From Salibaculum halophilum (GTDB lineage: Bacteria; Pseudomonadota; Alphaproteobacteria; Rhodobacterales; Rhodobacteraceae): a stretch of 64,000 nt of DNA. Positions within the stretch are counted from its first letter, which is position 1, and each line of letters begins with the position of its first letter. Of this stretch, positions 34,692-43,271 are shown one piece after another. A model generated the notes under the pieces. That model saw nothing but the letters and a program-made list of their open reading frames with translations. It had not been told where the DNA came from and made no database searches. The stretch covers positions 1 to 64,000 of the forward strand of contig NZ_MSIT01000011.1 of the NCBI RefSeq assembly GCF_002094885.1. Direction: 5' to 3'. The translations under genes and the position numbers were made by a program.

Positions 34692-35449
34692 ACCTGCACG
34701 CCATCAAGGCCATCTACATCTTCGAGATGAGCCGGTTCTTCCGCACGCTGTGGCAGTCCATCGTCTCGCCGGTGGTCTCGACCTCGCTTTACTTCGTGGT
34801 CTTCGGCGCGGCCATCGGCAGCCGCATCGACCAGGTCGAGGGCGTCAGCTACGGTGCCTTCATCGTGCCGGGGCTGGTGATGCTGTCGGTCATGACGCAG
34901 GCCACGACCAACGCCAGTTTCGGCATCTATTTCCCCAAATTCATCGGCACGATCTTCGAGCATCTCTCGGCGCCGGTGAACTTCTTCGAGATCACGCTGG
35001 GCTATGTCGGCGCGGCGGCGACCAAGGCGCTGTTCATCGGCAGCGTCATCCTGATGACGGCCTTCCTCTTCGTCGATATCCAGATCCTGCATCCGATGGC
35101 CATGGTGGCCTTCCTCGTGCTGACCTGCACCAGCTTCGCGCTGCTGGGGTTCATCCTCGGGATCTGGGCGGGCAACTTCGAGCAATTGCAACTGGTGCCG
35201 CTTCTCGTCATCACGCCGCTGGTCTTCCTCGGAGGGTCCTTCTACTCGATCTCGATGCTCCCCCCCGTCTGGCAGACGATCACGCTGTTCAACCCGGTGG
35301 TCTACCTGATCTCGGGCTTCCGCTGGGCCTTTTTCGGGACGGCGGATGTGCCGGTGGGCCTCAGCCTGCTGGCCATCGCCGGGTTCACCCTGCTGTGCCT
35401 GGGCGTCATCGCCCTGATTTTCCGGACGGGCTGGCGATTGCGCGATTGA
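34688..35449 (+). CDS. ABC-2 type exporter, permease subunit (253 aa)
   Basis: Six hydrophobic segments and the ABC-2 signature region near residue 110-150 are seen; [31 protein letters not shown] and [42 protein letters not shown] are typical of DrrB/YadH-like permeases. The ATG overlaps the ATPase stop (ATGA), so the two subunits are made together. With the ATPase it forms a complete half-transporter pair. The S49 peptidase gene follows 67 bp later on the same strand. Confidence 0.9.
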   Translation: MNLHAIKAIYIFEMSRFFRTLWQSIVSPVVSTSLYFVVFGAAIGSRIDQVEGVSYGAFIVPGLVMLSVMTQATTNASFGIYFPKFIGTIFEHLSAPVNFFEITLGYVGAAATKALFIGSVILMTAFLFVDIQILHPMAMVAFLVLTCTSFALLGFILGIWAGNFEQLQLVPLLVITPLVFLGGSFYSISMLPPVWQTITLFNPVVYLISGFRWAFFGTADVPVGLSLLAIAGFTLLCLGVIALIFRTGWRLRD

Positions 35450-35516
35450 GCCCTGCCTGAGAATTGGCGCCGACGCCGCCTTGTTCCCGACCGGCGCACA
35501 GCCTACATCCGCAATC

Positions 35517-36314
35517 ATGAAACAGTGGGTCCCTTTCCTTAAATCCGATCCCGTCGTCTCGGTCGTGCGCCTGCAGGGCCAGATCGCGGCGGGCGGGGCG
35601 CGCGGCCTGTCCGACCGCGGCACGGCCGAGGCCATCGAGAAGGCTTTCAGCCGCGGCAAGCCCGCGGCCGTCGCGCTGGAAATCAACTCGCCCGGTGGCT
35701 CGCCGGTGCAATCGGCGCTGATCGCGGCGCGGATCATGCGCCTGTCGCGCGAGAAGGGGGTTCCGGTCTACAGCTTCGTCGAGGATGTGGCGGCCTCGGG
35801 CGGCTACTGGCTGGCCACCGCGGGGCAGGAAATTCACGTCGACCGCGGCTCGATCGTCGGCTCGATCGGTGTGATCGCGGCCAGCTTCGGCCTGCCGCAG
35901 GCGCTAGACAAGGTCGGCGTCGAGCGCCGCGTCCACACCGCCGGCGAGTCCAAGAGTTTCATGGACCCTTTCCAGCCCGAGAAACCCGAGGACATCAAGC
36001 GCCTGCGCGGGATGCTCGACGAGATGCACGATTACTTCAAGGATCACGTCGCCGAGCGCCGCGCCGGCAAGTTGCCCGAGGGACAGGACCTCTTCACCGG
36101 CGATGTCTGGGTCGGGCGCCAATCCGTCGAGGTGGGCCTGGCTGACGGGCTGGGTCAGCTCATCCCGGCCATGAAAGACAGGTTCGGCGACAAGGTGCGG
36201 TTCCGCCGCTACGGGCAGAAACGCGGCCTGTTCCAGCGGTTCGGCGCGGGGCTGGCCGATGACGCTATCGCCGGGCTGGAGGAGCGGGCCGCCTACGCCC
36301 GTTTCGGCCTCTGA
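35517..36314 (+). CDS. S49-family serine peptidase (SohB/SppA-like), 265 aa
   Basis: LEINSPGGSPVQSALIAARI near residue 55 binds substrate; VAASGGYWLA holds the nucleophile Ser94; GSIVGSIGVI follows; and GESKSFMDPF carries Lys146, the expected general base. The protein is one S49 domain, as in SohB, and has no clear signal peptide or membrane anchor with the start at 35517 (a start at 35481 is less likely). It may degrade signal peptides or membrane protein fragments. It leads a run of four tightly packed genes to 38224, including a tiny zinc-ribbon protein one base after its stop. Confidence 0.88.
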   Translation: MKQWVPFLKSDPVVSVVRLQGQIAAGGARGLSDRGTAEAIEKAFSRGKPAAVALEINSPGGSPVQSALIAARIMRLSREKGVPVYSFVEDVAASGGYWLATAGQEIHVDRGSIVGSIGVIAASFGLPQALDKVGVERRVHTAGESKSFMDPFQPEKPEDIKRLRGMLDEMHDYFKDHVAERRAGKLPEGQDLFTGDVWVGRQSVEVGLADGLGQLIPAMKDRFGDKVRFRRYGQKRGLFQRFGAGLADDAIAGLEERAAYARFGL

Positions 36315-36315
36315 C

Positions 36316-36492
36316 GTGATTGCCAAGATCGTCCTTCTCTTTCTCGTCTTCATCGGCGTGCTGGGCATGATCGGCAAGCTGCGCGCGCCGCGCGTCGTGC
36401 GCCGCGCGCAGGACAGGCTGTCGGCCGCGAAATGCGCCAAGTGCGGCCGCTACACCTTCGGCAAGCCCTGCGACTGCACGGGGCGCGGCTGA
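36316..36492 (+). CDS. Tiny membrane-anchored zinc-ribbon protein (58 aa)
   Basis: It uses a GTG start at 36316, one base after the peptidase stop. Residues 1-18 are a hydrophobic anchor (VIAKIVLLFLVFIGVLGMIG), then a basic stretch, and KCAKCGRYTFGKPCDC at the end gives two paired cysteine motifs, a minimal zinc ribbon. Its stop overlaps the start of the antiporter gene (TGATG). Its place between the peptidase and antiporter genes suggests real translation. The function is unknown. I do not recognise a characterised relative. Confidence 0.65.
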   Translation: MIAKIVLLFLVFIGVLGMIGKLRAPRVVRRAQDRLSAAKCAKCGRYTFGKPCDCTGRG

Positions 36493-37448
36493 TGCTGATG
36501 GACTGGGTCTATACCGGGCTGGGGCTGCTGATACTGCTGCTGGCCGGGGACAGCCTGGTCAAGGGCGCGGTGAACCTGTCGCTGCGCATCGGCATCCCGG
36601 CCCTGATCGTGTCGCTGACCATCGTCGCCTTTGGCACCTCGGCGCCCGAGCTGCTGATCTCGGTGCAGGCCATCCGCGAGGGCGTGCCGGGGCTGGCGCT
36701 GGGCAACGTGGTGGGCTCGAACACGGCCAACGTGCTGATGGTGCTGGGCGTGCCGGCGCTGCTGGCGGTGATGCACACCGGCGCGTGCGAGTCGCGCAAC
36801 AGCTACATGCAGATGATCGCGGCGACCGTGCTGTTCATCGCGCTGGCCTTTCGCGGGCAGTTCGACTGGATCGCGGGGCTGGTCCTGCTGGCAGCGCTGG
36901 CGGCGATGCTGGCCCACGCGGCGCGGACGGCGAACAATCACCGCAAGGCCGACGCCGCCGCCCCGGCAAACGACCCCGACGACCTCGAGGGCGCCGACCC
37001 GGACCTACCCTGGCCCAGGATCGTGCTGTTCCTGGCGCTGGGGCTGATCGGGCTGCCGCTGGGCGCGGACCTTCTGGTCGACGGGGCCAGCAACATCGCC
37101 CGGGAATTCGGCGTTTCCGAAACCGCCATCGGGCTGACGCTGGTGGCCGTCGGCACCTCGTTGCCGGAACTGGCGACCACGGTCATGGCGGCGCTGCGCC
37201 GCCAGGCCGACGTGGCGCTGGGCAATGTCATCGGGTCGAACATGTTCAACCTGCTGGGGATCATCGGCGTCGCCGCGCTGGTGGGCGACATCCCGGTCGA
37301 TGCGGAAATCCTGCGCTTCGATCTCTGGGTCATGCTCGGGGCGTCACTGATCCTCGTGCCCTTCGTGTTTCTTGGCCTGAACATCAACCGGATATGGGGC
37401 ATCGCCTTCAGCGTGCTCTACATCGCTTACGTATGGGTGGTTCTATGA
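36492..37448 (+). CDS. Calcium/sodium antiporter (YrbG-like), 318 aa
   Basis: Ten membrane segments in two inverted repeats. IVAFGTSAPELLISVQA with GNVVGSNTANVLMVLG, and VAVGTSLPELATTVMA with GNVIGSNMFNLLGI, are the alpha-1 and alpha-2 repeats that bind the cations in the Ca/cation exchanger family. The central cytoplasmic loop (about residues 140-180) is acidic (DDLEGADPDLPW). The start overlaps the upstream small gene and the stop overlaps the following SDR gene (4 bp), so it is embedded in a coupled operon. Whether calcium is the real substrate in this organism is not known. Confidence 0.92.
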   Translation: MLMDWVYTGLGLLILLLAGDSLVKGAVNLSLRIGIPALIVSLTIVAFGTSAPELLISVQAIREGVPGLALGNVVGSNTANVLMVLGVPALLAVMHTGACESRNSYMQMIAATVLFIALAFRGQFDWIAGLVLLAALAAMLAHAARTANNHRKADAAAPANDPDDLEGADPDLPWPRIVLFLALGLIGLPLGADLLVDGASNIAREFGVSETAIGLTLVAVGTSLPELATTVMAALRRQADVALGNVIGSNMFNLLGIIGVAALVGDIPVDAEILRFDLWVMLGASLILVPFVFLGLNINRIWGIAFSVLYIAYVWVVL

Positions 37449-38224
37449 CAGGTGTGGCCCTGGTGACCGGGGGCGGCAAGCGCCTCGGACGTGCGATGGC
37501 GCTCTATCTGGCCGGGCGCGGGCTGGACGTGGCAGTGCACTACAACGGCAGCGCGCAGGCCGCCGACGAGGTCGCCGCCCAGATCGAGGGGATGGGCCGT
37601 CGCGCCGTGGCCCTGCAGGCCGACCTGCTGTCCGAGGACGACATGCAGGCCCTGCTGCCGCGCGCGGCGCGGGCGCTCGGGCCGGTGACCTGCCTTGTCA
37701 ACAATGCCTCGGTCTTCGAGTACGACCAGATCGACACGATCACCCGCGAAAGCTGGGACAGGCACCTCGAGTCCAACCTGCGCGCGCCGGTCGTCCTGAC
37801 CCAGGCGCTGGCCGACCAGGCCCCCGCGGCGGCGACGGATGACGCGGGCGAGCCGCTGGCGCAGGCGCTGGTGGTCAACATGATCGACCAGCGGGTGCGC
37901 AAGCTTACCCCCGCCTTCATGAGTTACACCATCGCCAAGATGGGGCTTTGGGCCTTTACCCAGACGGCGGCGCAGGCGCTGGCCCCGCGGGTGCGCGTCA
38001 ACGCGATCGGGCCGGGGCCGACCCTGCAGGGCGCGCGCCAGAGCGCCGGGCACTTCGCTCGCCAGCGCGCGGCGACCGTGCTGGGGCGCGGCGCGGACCC
38101 CGCCGACATCACCGCCGCGCTGGGCTATTTCCTGGATGCCCCGGCGGTAACGGGACAATTGCTGTGCATCGACGGCGGTCAGCACCTGGCCTGGCAGACG
38201 CCCGACGTGCTCGGGACGGAGTGA
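37445..38224 (+). CDS. SDR-family reductase, pteridine/dihydromonapterin reductase-like
   Basis: LVTGGGKRLGRAMALYLAGRG is the NADP-binding Rossmann start with the KRLG that is typical of pteridine reductases and FolM; VNNASVF near residue 85 and YTIAK near 160 are the structural and catalytic motifs; the C-terminus ends in LCIDGGQHLAW. Length 259 aa fits. It could reduce dihydropterins (a back-up for dihydrofolate reductase). Other SDR roles are possible. Its start overlaps the antiporter stop by 4 bp. It is the last gene of the 35517-38224 run and lies upstream of the motif-rich region before uvrC. Confidence 0.8.
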   Translation: MTGVALVTGGGKRLGRAMALYLAGRGLDVAVHYNGSAQAADEVAAQIEGMGRRAVALQADLLSEDDMQALLPRAARALGPVTCLVNNASVFEYDQIDTITRESWDRHLESNLRAPVVLTQALADQAPAAATDDAGEPLAQALVVNMIDQRVRKLTPAFMSYTIAKMGLWAFTQTAAQALAPRVRVNAIGPGPTLQGARQSAGHFARQRAATVLGRGADPADITAALGYFLDAPAVTGQLLCIDGGQHLAWQTPDVLGTE

Positions 38225-38263
38225 GCCCGCAGCAAGTTGTGCACGGGCGCTGGAGCGGGCGGA

Positions 38264-38440
38264 TGCACTTTAACAATTTCGTAACAAAGTCAGTGACTTG
38301 TGCTGTGGGCGAAAAAATCCTGAGTGTTTTCAGAACCTTGAGATGTTGCCCAAAAATTGGGCGCGGTCACGAAACCGTCATGACACAAGGAAAATTCCCG
38401 ATGCCCAAAAGCTTGCCCACGGGGTTGTCCACAGGATTGG
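38264..38440. promoter_or_regulatory. Motif-rich, AT-richer region upstream of uvrC
   Basis: The 285 bp between 38225 and 38509 hold no gene. I see TTAAC-6 bp-GTAAC at 38270-38285 (one mismatch from the CtrA site pattern), the palindrome AAGTCA-G-TGACTT at 38287-38299, the hairpin GCCCAA-AAA-TTGGGC at 38348-38362, and two near-direct repeats TTGCCCACGGG (38413) and TTGTCCACAGG (38425), the second one base from a DnaA box. The function of each is inference. Confidence 0.45.
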
Positions 38441-38509
38441 TGGGTATGTTCCCGCTTGATCCCGGCCATGGGCCATTGCAGGGCGGGCCGGGAATCATAG
38501 GCTAGGGGT

Positions 38510-40375
38510 ATGAGCGACGCAGACATCCCCACCCGCACCGGCGCGCCGGTCATCCAGGCCTACCTGAAGACGCTGGATGCCAGCCCGGGCGTCTACCGGA
38601 TGCTCGATGCCCAGAGCCAAGTCCTCTACGTGGGCAAGGCGCGCAACCTCAAGGCGCGGGTCGGCAACTATGCCCGGCCCACCGGGCATTCGCCACGCAT
38701 CGCGCGCATGATCGCCGAGACCGCCTCAATGATGTTCCTGACCACGGCGACCGAGACCGAGGCGCTGCTGCTGGAGCAGAACCTGATCAAGCAGCTCAAG
38801 CCGAAGTACAACGTGCTGCTGCGCGACGACAAGTCCTTCCCCAACATCCTGGTGGCCAAGGACCACGACTTTCCGCGCATCGGCAAGCACCGCGGCGCCA
38901 AGAAGCAGAAGGGCGCCTATTACGGCCCCTTCGCCAGCGCCGGGGCGGTCAACCGCACGCTGAACACGCTCCAAAAGGCGTTCCTGCTGCGCAGCTGCAC
39001 CGACAGCGACTACGAAAGCCGCACGCGGCCCTGCCTGCTGTATCAGATCAAGCGCTGCAGCGCGCCCTGCGTCGGCAAGATCAGCAAAGAGGACTACGCG
39101 GAGCTGGTGCAGGATGCCGAGCGGTTCCTACGGGGCAAGTCGACCGAGATGCAGGCCGCGCTCGCCGCGCAGATGGAAGAGGCCGCCGCCGATATGGCGT
39201 TCGAGCGCGCCGCCGCCCTGCGCGACCGCATCCGCGCGCTGAGTTCGGTGCAGACCGCGCAGGGCATCAACCCGCAGGGCGTGGCCGAGGCCGACATCAT
39301 CGCGCTGCACATGCAGGGCGGGCAGGCCTGCGTGCAGGTGTTCTTCATCCGGGCGAACCAGAACTGGGGCAACCGCGACTACTACCCCCGCGTGACCGGC
39401 GACGAGGACCCCGCCGAGGTCATGCAGGCCTTCATCGCGCAGTTCTACGACCAGCGCGAGCCGCCGCGGCAGCTGTTGCTGTCGCACGGGGTGGACGATG
39501 CCGACCTGCTGGGCCGGGCTCTGGCCGAGAAGGCCGGGCGCAAGGTCGAGATCACGGTCCCGCAGCGCGGCGAGAAGGCCGAGCTTGTGGGCGGGGCAGC
39601 GCGCAACGCGCGCGAGAGCCTGGGCCGCAAGATGTCCGAGACGGCGACACAGGGCAAACTGCTCAAGGGTCTGGCCAAGGCCTTCGAGTTGCCGCAGGTG
39701 CCCCGGCGCGTCGAAGTCTTTGACAACAGCCACATACAGGGCGCGAACGCCGTTGGTGCGATGATCGTGGCCGGACCCGAGGGCTTCGAGAAGGGCCAGT
39801 ATCGAAAGTTCAACATCAAGGGGGATGATCTGACCCCCGGCGACGATTTCGGCATGATGAAAGAGGTGCTGACCCGGCGTTTCAAGCGGTTGCTCAAGGA
39901 GGACCCCGAACGGCAGTCGGACCAGTGGCCGGGACTGCTGCTGATCGACGGCGGCGCGGGCCAGGTCAGCGCGGTGCGCGAGATTCTTGACGAGCTGGGC
40001 GTCGGCGACGTGCCCATGGTTGGCGTTGCCAAGGGGCCGGACCGCGACCATGGCAAGGAGGAGTTCCACCGCACCGGCAAGCCGGTCATGGCGCTGCGCC
40101 ACAACGACCCCGTGCTCTATTTCATCCAGCGCCTGCGCGACGAGGCGCACCGCTTCGCCATCGGCACGCATCGCGCCAAGCGGGCCAAATCCGTGGGCGC
40201 CACGCCGCTCGACGACATCCCCGGCGTGGGCGCGGCGCGCAAGCGGGCGCTGCTGGCGCATTTCGGCTCGGCCAAGGCGGTGAGCCGCGCGGCGCTGGCC
40301 GATCTGAAGGCCGTGGACGGAATCTCGGAGGCCATGGCCGAGACGATACACGGCCATTTCCACGAGACGGGCTGA
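38510..40375 (+). CDS. uvrC: Excinuclease ABC subunit C
   Basis: UvrC makes both cuts around damaged DNA in nucleotide excision repair. [20 protein letters not shown] near residue 24 is the GIY-YIG nuclease domain; residues 205-240 ([20 protein letters not shown]) form the UVR helix pair that meets Uvr[20 protein letters not shown] near 400 begins the RNase H-like second nuclease; and [20 protein letters not shown] at the end is the helix-hairpin-helix DNA-binding part. Length 621 aa is standard. AGGGG lies before the ATG. It is followed by a repeat element and pgsA. Confidence 0.96.
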   Translation: MSDADIPTRTGAPVIQAYLKTLDASPGVYRMLDAQSQVLYVGKARNLKARVGNYARPTGHSPRIARMIAETASMMFLTTATETEALLLEQNLIKQLKPKYNVLLRDDKSFPNILVAKDHDFPRIGKHRGAKKQKGAYYGPFASAGAVNRTLNTLQKAFLLRSCTDSDYESRTRPCLLYQIKRCSAPCVGKISKEDYAELVQDAERFLRGKSTEMQAALAAQMEEAAADMAFERAAALRDRIRALSSVQTAQGINPQGVAEADIIALHMQGGQACVQVFFIRANQNWGNRDYYPRVTGDEDPAEVMQAFIAQFYDQREPPRQLLLSHGVDDADLLGRALAEKAGRKVEITVPQRGEKAELVGGAARNARESLGRKMSETATQGKLLKGLAKAFELPQVPRRVEVFDNSHIQGANAVGAMIVAGPEGFEKGQYRKFNIKGDDLTPGDDFGMMKEVLTRRFKRLLKEDPERQSDQWPGLLLIDGGAGQVSAVREILDELGVGDVPMVGVAKGPDRDHGKEEFHRTGKPVMALRHNDPVLYFIQRLRDEAHRFAIGTHRAKRAKSVGATPLDDIPGVGAARKRALLAHFGSAKAVSRAALADLKAVDGISEAMAETIHGHFHETG

Positions 40376-40432
40376 TCTTGCGGTGTGCCTGCGGCACGCA
40401 GGATATCTCGTCGGCGTGCCGCCGCCTCGGGG

Positions 40433-40479
40433 TTGGGGGCCAGCCCCCAAACCCCCGGGATATTTTTGGCCAGAAGATG
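40433..40479 (+). repeat. REP-like intergenic element between uvrC and pgsA
   Basis: TTGGGGG-CCAG-CCCCCAA forms a hairpin (40433-40450), then ACCCCCGGGATATTTTTGGCCAGAAGATG follows in sections. I recall this combination as a frequent intergenic element in Rhodobacterales genomes, but that is memory and not a search. A second hairpin, GTGCC-TGC-GGCAC, lies at about 40386-40398. The T-run may also end uvrC transcription. Confidence 0.55.
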
Positions 40480-40524
40480 CGGGCGGGTGTGGCACGGCGG
40501 CGGGATTGGCGCTAGGACGCAGAC

Positions 40525-41184
40525 ATGACGTGGAGCCTGCCCAATATCCTGACGGTGCTGCGGCTGCTGGCAGCGCCCGGCGTGGCGGTGCTCTTCTTGT
40601 ATTTCACGCGGCCCTGGGCGGACTGGATCGCGCTGGTGCTGTTTTCCGGGGCCGCCCTCACCGACTGGATCGACGGCTATCTGGCCCGCGCCTGGAGCCA
40701 GGAGTCGAAGTTCGGCGCCATGCTCGACCCCATCGCGGACAAGGCCATGGTGGTGATCGCGCTGCTGGTCATCTGCGGGTTTTCCGGCATGGACCCCTGG
40801 ATCCTGCTGCCGGCGACGCTGATCCTGTTCCGCGAGACCTTCGTGAGCGGCCTGCGCGAGTTTCTGGGCGATACCGCCGGCACGCTCAGGGTGACGCGGC
40901 TGGCCAAGTGGAAGACGGCGGCGCAGATGACGGCCATCGCGGTGCTGTTCTCGACCGGGGCATTCGAGCATTACTTCATCATGCAGACCTGGGGCATGAG
41001 CGACGCGGTGGTGCGCGACATCCTTGCCGGCGAGGTGCCCGATGAACTGGGGATCGTCTGGAAATACCGCGGGATGCAGATTAGCTGGTGGGTCGGGATC
41101 GTGCTGCTCTGGGCGGCGATGGTCCTCACGCTTGTCACCGGCGGGGATTACTTTCGCAAGTCCCTGCCGCATCTGAAAGGGTAG
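40525..41184 (+). CDS. pgsA: CDP-diacylglycerol--glycerol-3-phosphate 3-phosphatidyltransferase
   Basis: The enzyme makes phosphatidylglycerol phosphate, the first step to phosphatidylglycerol and cardiolipin. LTDWIDGYLARAWSQESKFGAMLDPIADK near residue 44 is the CDP-alcohol phosphatase-transferase motif with the DG, AR, G and DxxxD residues. Several membrane segments surround it. Length 219 aa is slightly long because of the hydrophobic C-terminus. The order uvrC-pgsA-moaD-moaE is common in alphaproteobacteria; moaD begins 2 bp after the stop. Confidence 0.94.
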   Translation: MTWSLPNILTVLRLLAAPGVAVLFLYFTRPWADWIALVLFSGAALTDWIDGYLARAWSQESKFGAMLDPIADKAMVVIALLVICGFSGMDPWILLPATLILFRETFVSGLREFLGDTAGTLRVTRLAKWKTAAQMTAIAVLFSTGAFEHYFIMQTWGMSDAVVRDILAGEVPDELGIVWKYRGMQISWWVGIVLLWAAMVLTLVTGGDYFRKSLPHLKG

Positions 41185-41186
41185 CC

Positions 41187-41432
41187 ATGCAGGTGCTCTA
41201 TTTCGCCTGGGTGCGCGAACGCATCGGCCTGCCGCGCGAGCAGGTGCAGACCGAGGCCGCGACCGTGGCCGAGCTTGTCGAGGAATTGCGCGGGCGTGAA
41301 GAGCGTTATGCGGCGGCCTTTGCCGACCTTTCGGCGCTGCGGGTCGCGCTGGACCAGGAGTTGGCCGAGTTCACGGACCCGCTGGACGGGGTGCGCGAGG
41401 TGGCGTTCTTCCCGCCAATGACCGGGGGGTGA
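41187..41432 (+). CDS. moaD: Molybdopterin synthase small subunit
   Basis: An 81-aa ubiquitin-fold sulfur carrier. It starts MQVLYFAWVRERIGLPRE and ends FFPPMTGG; the C-terminal Gly-Gly carries the thiocarboxylate used to build molybdopterin. It starts 2 bp after the pgsA stop and ends 4 bp before moaE, so the two subunits are made together. The start at 41187 is fixed by the family length; the frame upstream belongs to pgsA in another phase. Confidence 0.93.
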   Translation: MQVLYFAWVRERIGLPREQVQTEAATVAELVEELRGREERYAAAFADLSALRVALDQELAEFTDPLDGVREVAFFPPMTGG

Positions 41433-41436
41433 GGGG

Positions 41437-41877
41437 ATGACCGTCCGGGTTCATTCCGACGCCTTTGATCCCGGGGCCGAGGTGAACGCCTTTACGGCGG
41501 CGGCGGATGGTGCCGGGGCCGTCGTGAGTTTCTCGGGGCTTGTGCGGGATGTTGCTGGCGGGCTGCAGGCCATGGAGATCGAGCATTATCCCGGCATGAC
41601 GGAAAAGGCGCTGGCCGAGATCCGCGACGCGGCCGTGCGCCGCTGGCGGCTGACGGGTGCGCTGATCGTTCATCGGCATGGGGTGCTGGCGCCGGGCGAG
41701 GTGATCATGATGGTCGCCACAGCGGCGCGTCACCGCAGGGATGCTTTCGAGGCGGCCGAGTTCCTGATGGACTACCTCAAGTCCCGGGCGCCTTTTTGGA
41801 AGAAAGAGCGAACGGATGCAGGCGCGGCCTGGGTCGCCGCGCGCGACGACGACGAGGATGCGCTGAGCCGCTGGTGA
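41437..41877 (+). CDS. moaE: Molybdopterin synthase large subunit
   Basis: MoaE joins MoaD to convert precursor Z (cPMP) to molybdopterin. VVSFSGLVRDVAGG near residue 29, MEIEHYPGMTEKAL near 48 and FLMDYLKSRAPFWKKE near 109 are the family motifs, the last with the active-site lysines. Length 146 aa is normal. GAGGGG precedes the ATG. Its stop abuts the stop of the convergent ABC1 kinase gene (TGATCA). A further Mo-cofactor gene, mobA, lies at 56484 in the window. Confidence 0.94.
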   Translation: MTVRVHSDAFDPGAEVNAFTAAADGAGAVVSFSGLVRDVAGGLQAMEIEHYPGMTEKALAEIRDAAVRRWRLTGALIVHRHGVLAPGEVIMMVATAARHRRDAFEAAEFLMDYLKSRAPFWKKERTDAGAAWVAARDDDEDALSRW

Positions 41878-43206
41878 TCAAGGCAGGTGCCGCTCCAGCA
41901 GGTCGTGCAGGGCCACGCGTGCGCCCAGCCGCGCGGCCAGCAGGTAGAGCCCGCCGATCTTGCGCTGCAGGAACAGCACGTCGGCCGGTGGCGGGGCCGG
42001 GGCCAAGCCCTCTTGCGCCAGCGCCATCCCCTCGGCCTGAAGGGTCTGCACAAGGCGCTGATCGGAAAAATCATAGATCGGGTGCTGGCGCAGGTCGTAG
42101 AAGGCCGTCTCCATCATGGCGATCACGCGGTCGCGGTGGTCGGCGCGCAGCGTGGCGTCGAGCAGGCCCAGTGTCGTGGCCGCGCTGACCATGTCGGCGC
42201 GCCGGCCGGCCAGGCCCGCGCGGATCAGCGCCCCGTAGGCGGAAGGCACCCAGGGGGCCAGCGCGCGGGTCGCGCCGAAATCCAGCAGCGCGATGCGGCC
42301 CGTGTCCGCGTCATGGCGGTAATTGGCGAAATTGGGGTCGGTCTGGACCAGACCGAAGGTGAATATCTCGCGCAGCAGCAGATCGAAAAGCGCCGTGACC
42401 ACGCGGTCGCGCGTGGTCTGGTCGGCGTCCTGCAGCGCCTCGATGGGCGCGCCGGCGACGAAGTCCATTGTGAGCACGGCCCCGGTCGAGAGCTCGGGCA
42501 CCGGGCGGGGCAGCGCAAAGCGCGGATCGTCGTCCAGCAGGTCGGCGAACCGGGTCATATGGGCGGCCTCGGCGGCGTAATCGGTTTCCGCGTGCAGCTG
42601 CGCGCGCGCCTCGTCGAGCAAGGGGGCGAGGTCCAGCCCGCGTGGGACCAGCCCCGACATGCGGATCAGGCTGCCGACATTGGCGATATCGCTGTCGATG
42701 CTGCGGGCGACGCCGGGGTATTGCACCTTGACGGCGACGCTGCGCCCGTCCTTGAGCCGGGCGGTATGCACCTGCCCGATCGAGGCGGCGGCGACGGGGC
42801 GGACGTCAAACTGCGCAAAGCGGCGCAGCCAGTCCGGCCCCCAGGCCGCGGTCAGCACGGACTTGAGCTGTTTCGGCGGCATGAACTCGGCCTCGTCGCG
42901 CAGGCGGGCCATGATCTGGGCCAACTCGGGGGGCAGGACGGCGCCGCCGTCCATCGAGACCAGTTGCCCCACCTTCATGGCCGCGCCACGCATCCGGGCC
43001 AGTTCATCAGTGACGCGGTGCAGGTTTGCGGGGGTCAGCAACAGGTCGCGGCGGTCGGGCCGCTCGCCACGGCCGAGGCCGATTAGCCCGTCGCGCGCCG
43101 CGCGCCCCGCAAGGCCAAGCGCCAGCCCGCCCATGCGCGCGCTGCGCCCCAGACGACGGCTGGGCACCGGCAGACCGCCGGCGCGGCGCGGGGGTGGCTG
43201 TGTCAT
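41878..43206 (-). CDS. ABC1/AarF (UbiB)-family atypical kinase (442 aa)
   Basis: MRGAAMKVGQLVSMDGGAVLPPE near residue 73 has the KxGQ motif that replaces a normal P-loop; AAASIGQVHTARLKDGRSVAVKVQYPG near 137 holds the QVH and the catalytic Lys; FTFGLVQTDPNFANYRHD and IALLDFGATR give the catalytic loop and DFG. These are the marks of the UbiB/ADCK family, which helps ubiquinone synthesis through lipid or ATPase activity. The start at 43206 is chosen because it gives the Pro/Arg-rich N-terminus just before the helix. It is not next to ubiE, so it may be a second, non-UbiB member. Confidence 0.88.
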   Translation of the reverse strand: MTQPPPRRAGGLPVPSRRLGRSARMGGLALGLAGRAARDGLIGLGRGERPDRRDLLLTPANLHRVTDELARMRGAAMKVGQLVSMDGGAVLPPELAQIMARLRDEAEFMPPKQLKSVLTAAWGPDWLRRFAQFDVRPVAAASIGQVHTARLKDGRSVAVKVQYPGVARSIDSDIANVGSLIRMSGLVPRGLDLAPLLDEARAQLHAETDYAAEAAHMTRFADLLDDDPRFALPRPVPELSTGAVLTMDFVAGAPIEALQDADQTTRDRVVTALFDLLLREIFTFGLVQTDPNFANYRHDADTGRIALLDFGATRALAPWVPSAYGALIRAGLAGRRADMVSAATTLGLLDATLRADHRDRVIAMMETAFYDLRQHPIYDFSDQRLVQTLQAEGMALAQEGLAPAPPPADVLFLQRKIGGLYLLAARLGARVALHDLLERHLP

Positions 43207-43271
43207 GGTCCGGCTCCATTTCCGTCGACCACGACATGTAGCGGGCGGCAATGGCCGGGCAAGCCGCCCGG

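Noticed and set aside
38413-38435. Chromosomal replication origin before uvrC
   Set aside because: Only one near-perfect DnaA box and one weak copy are present, and none of the usual origin-flanking genes (dnaA, hemE, parAB, rho) is near.
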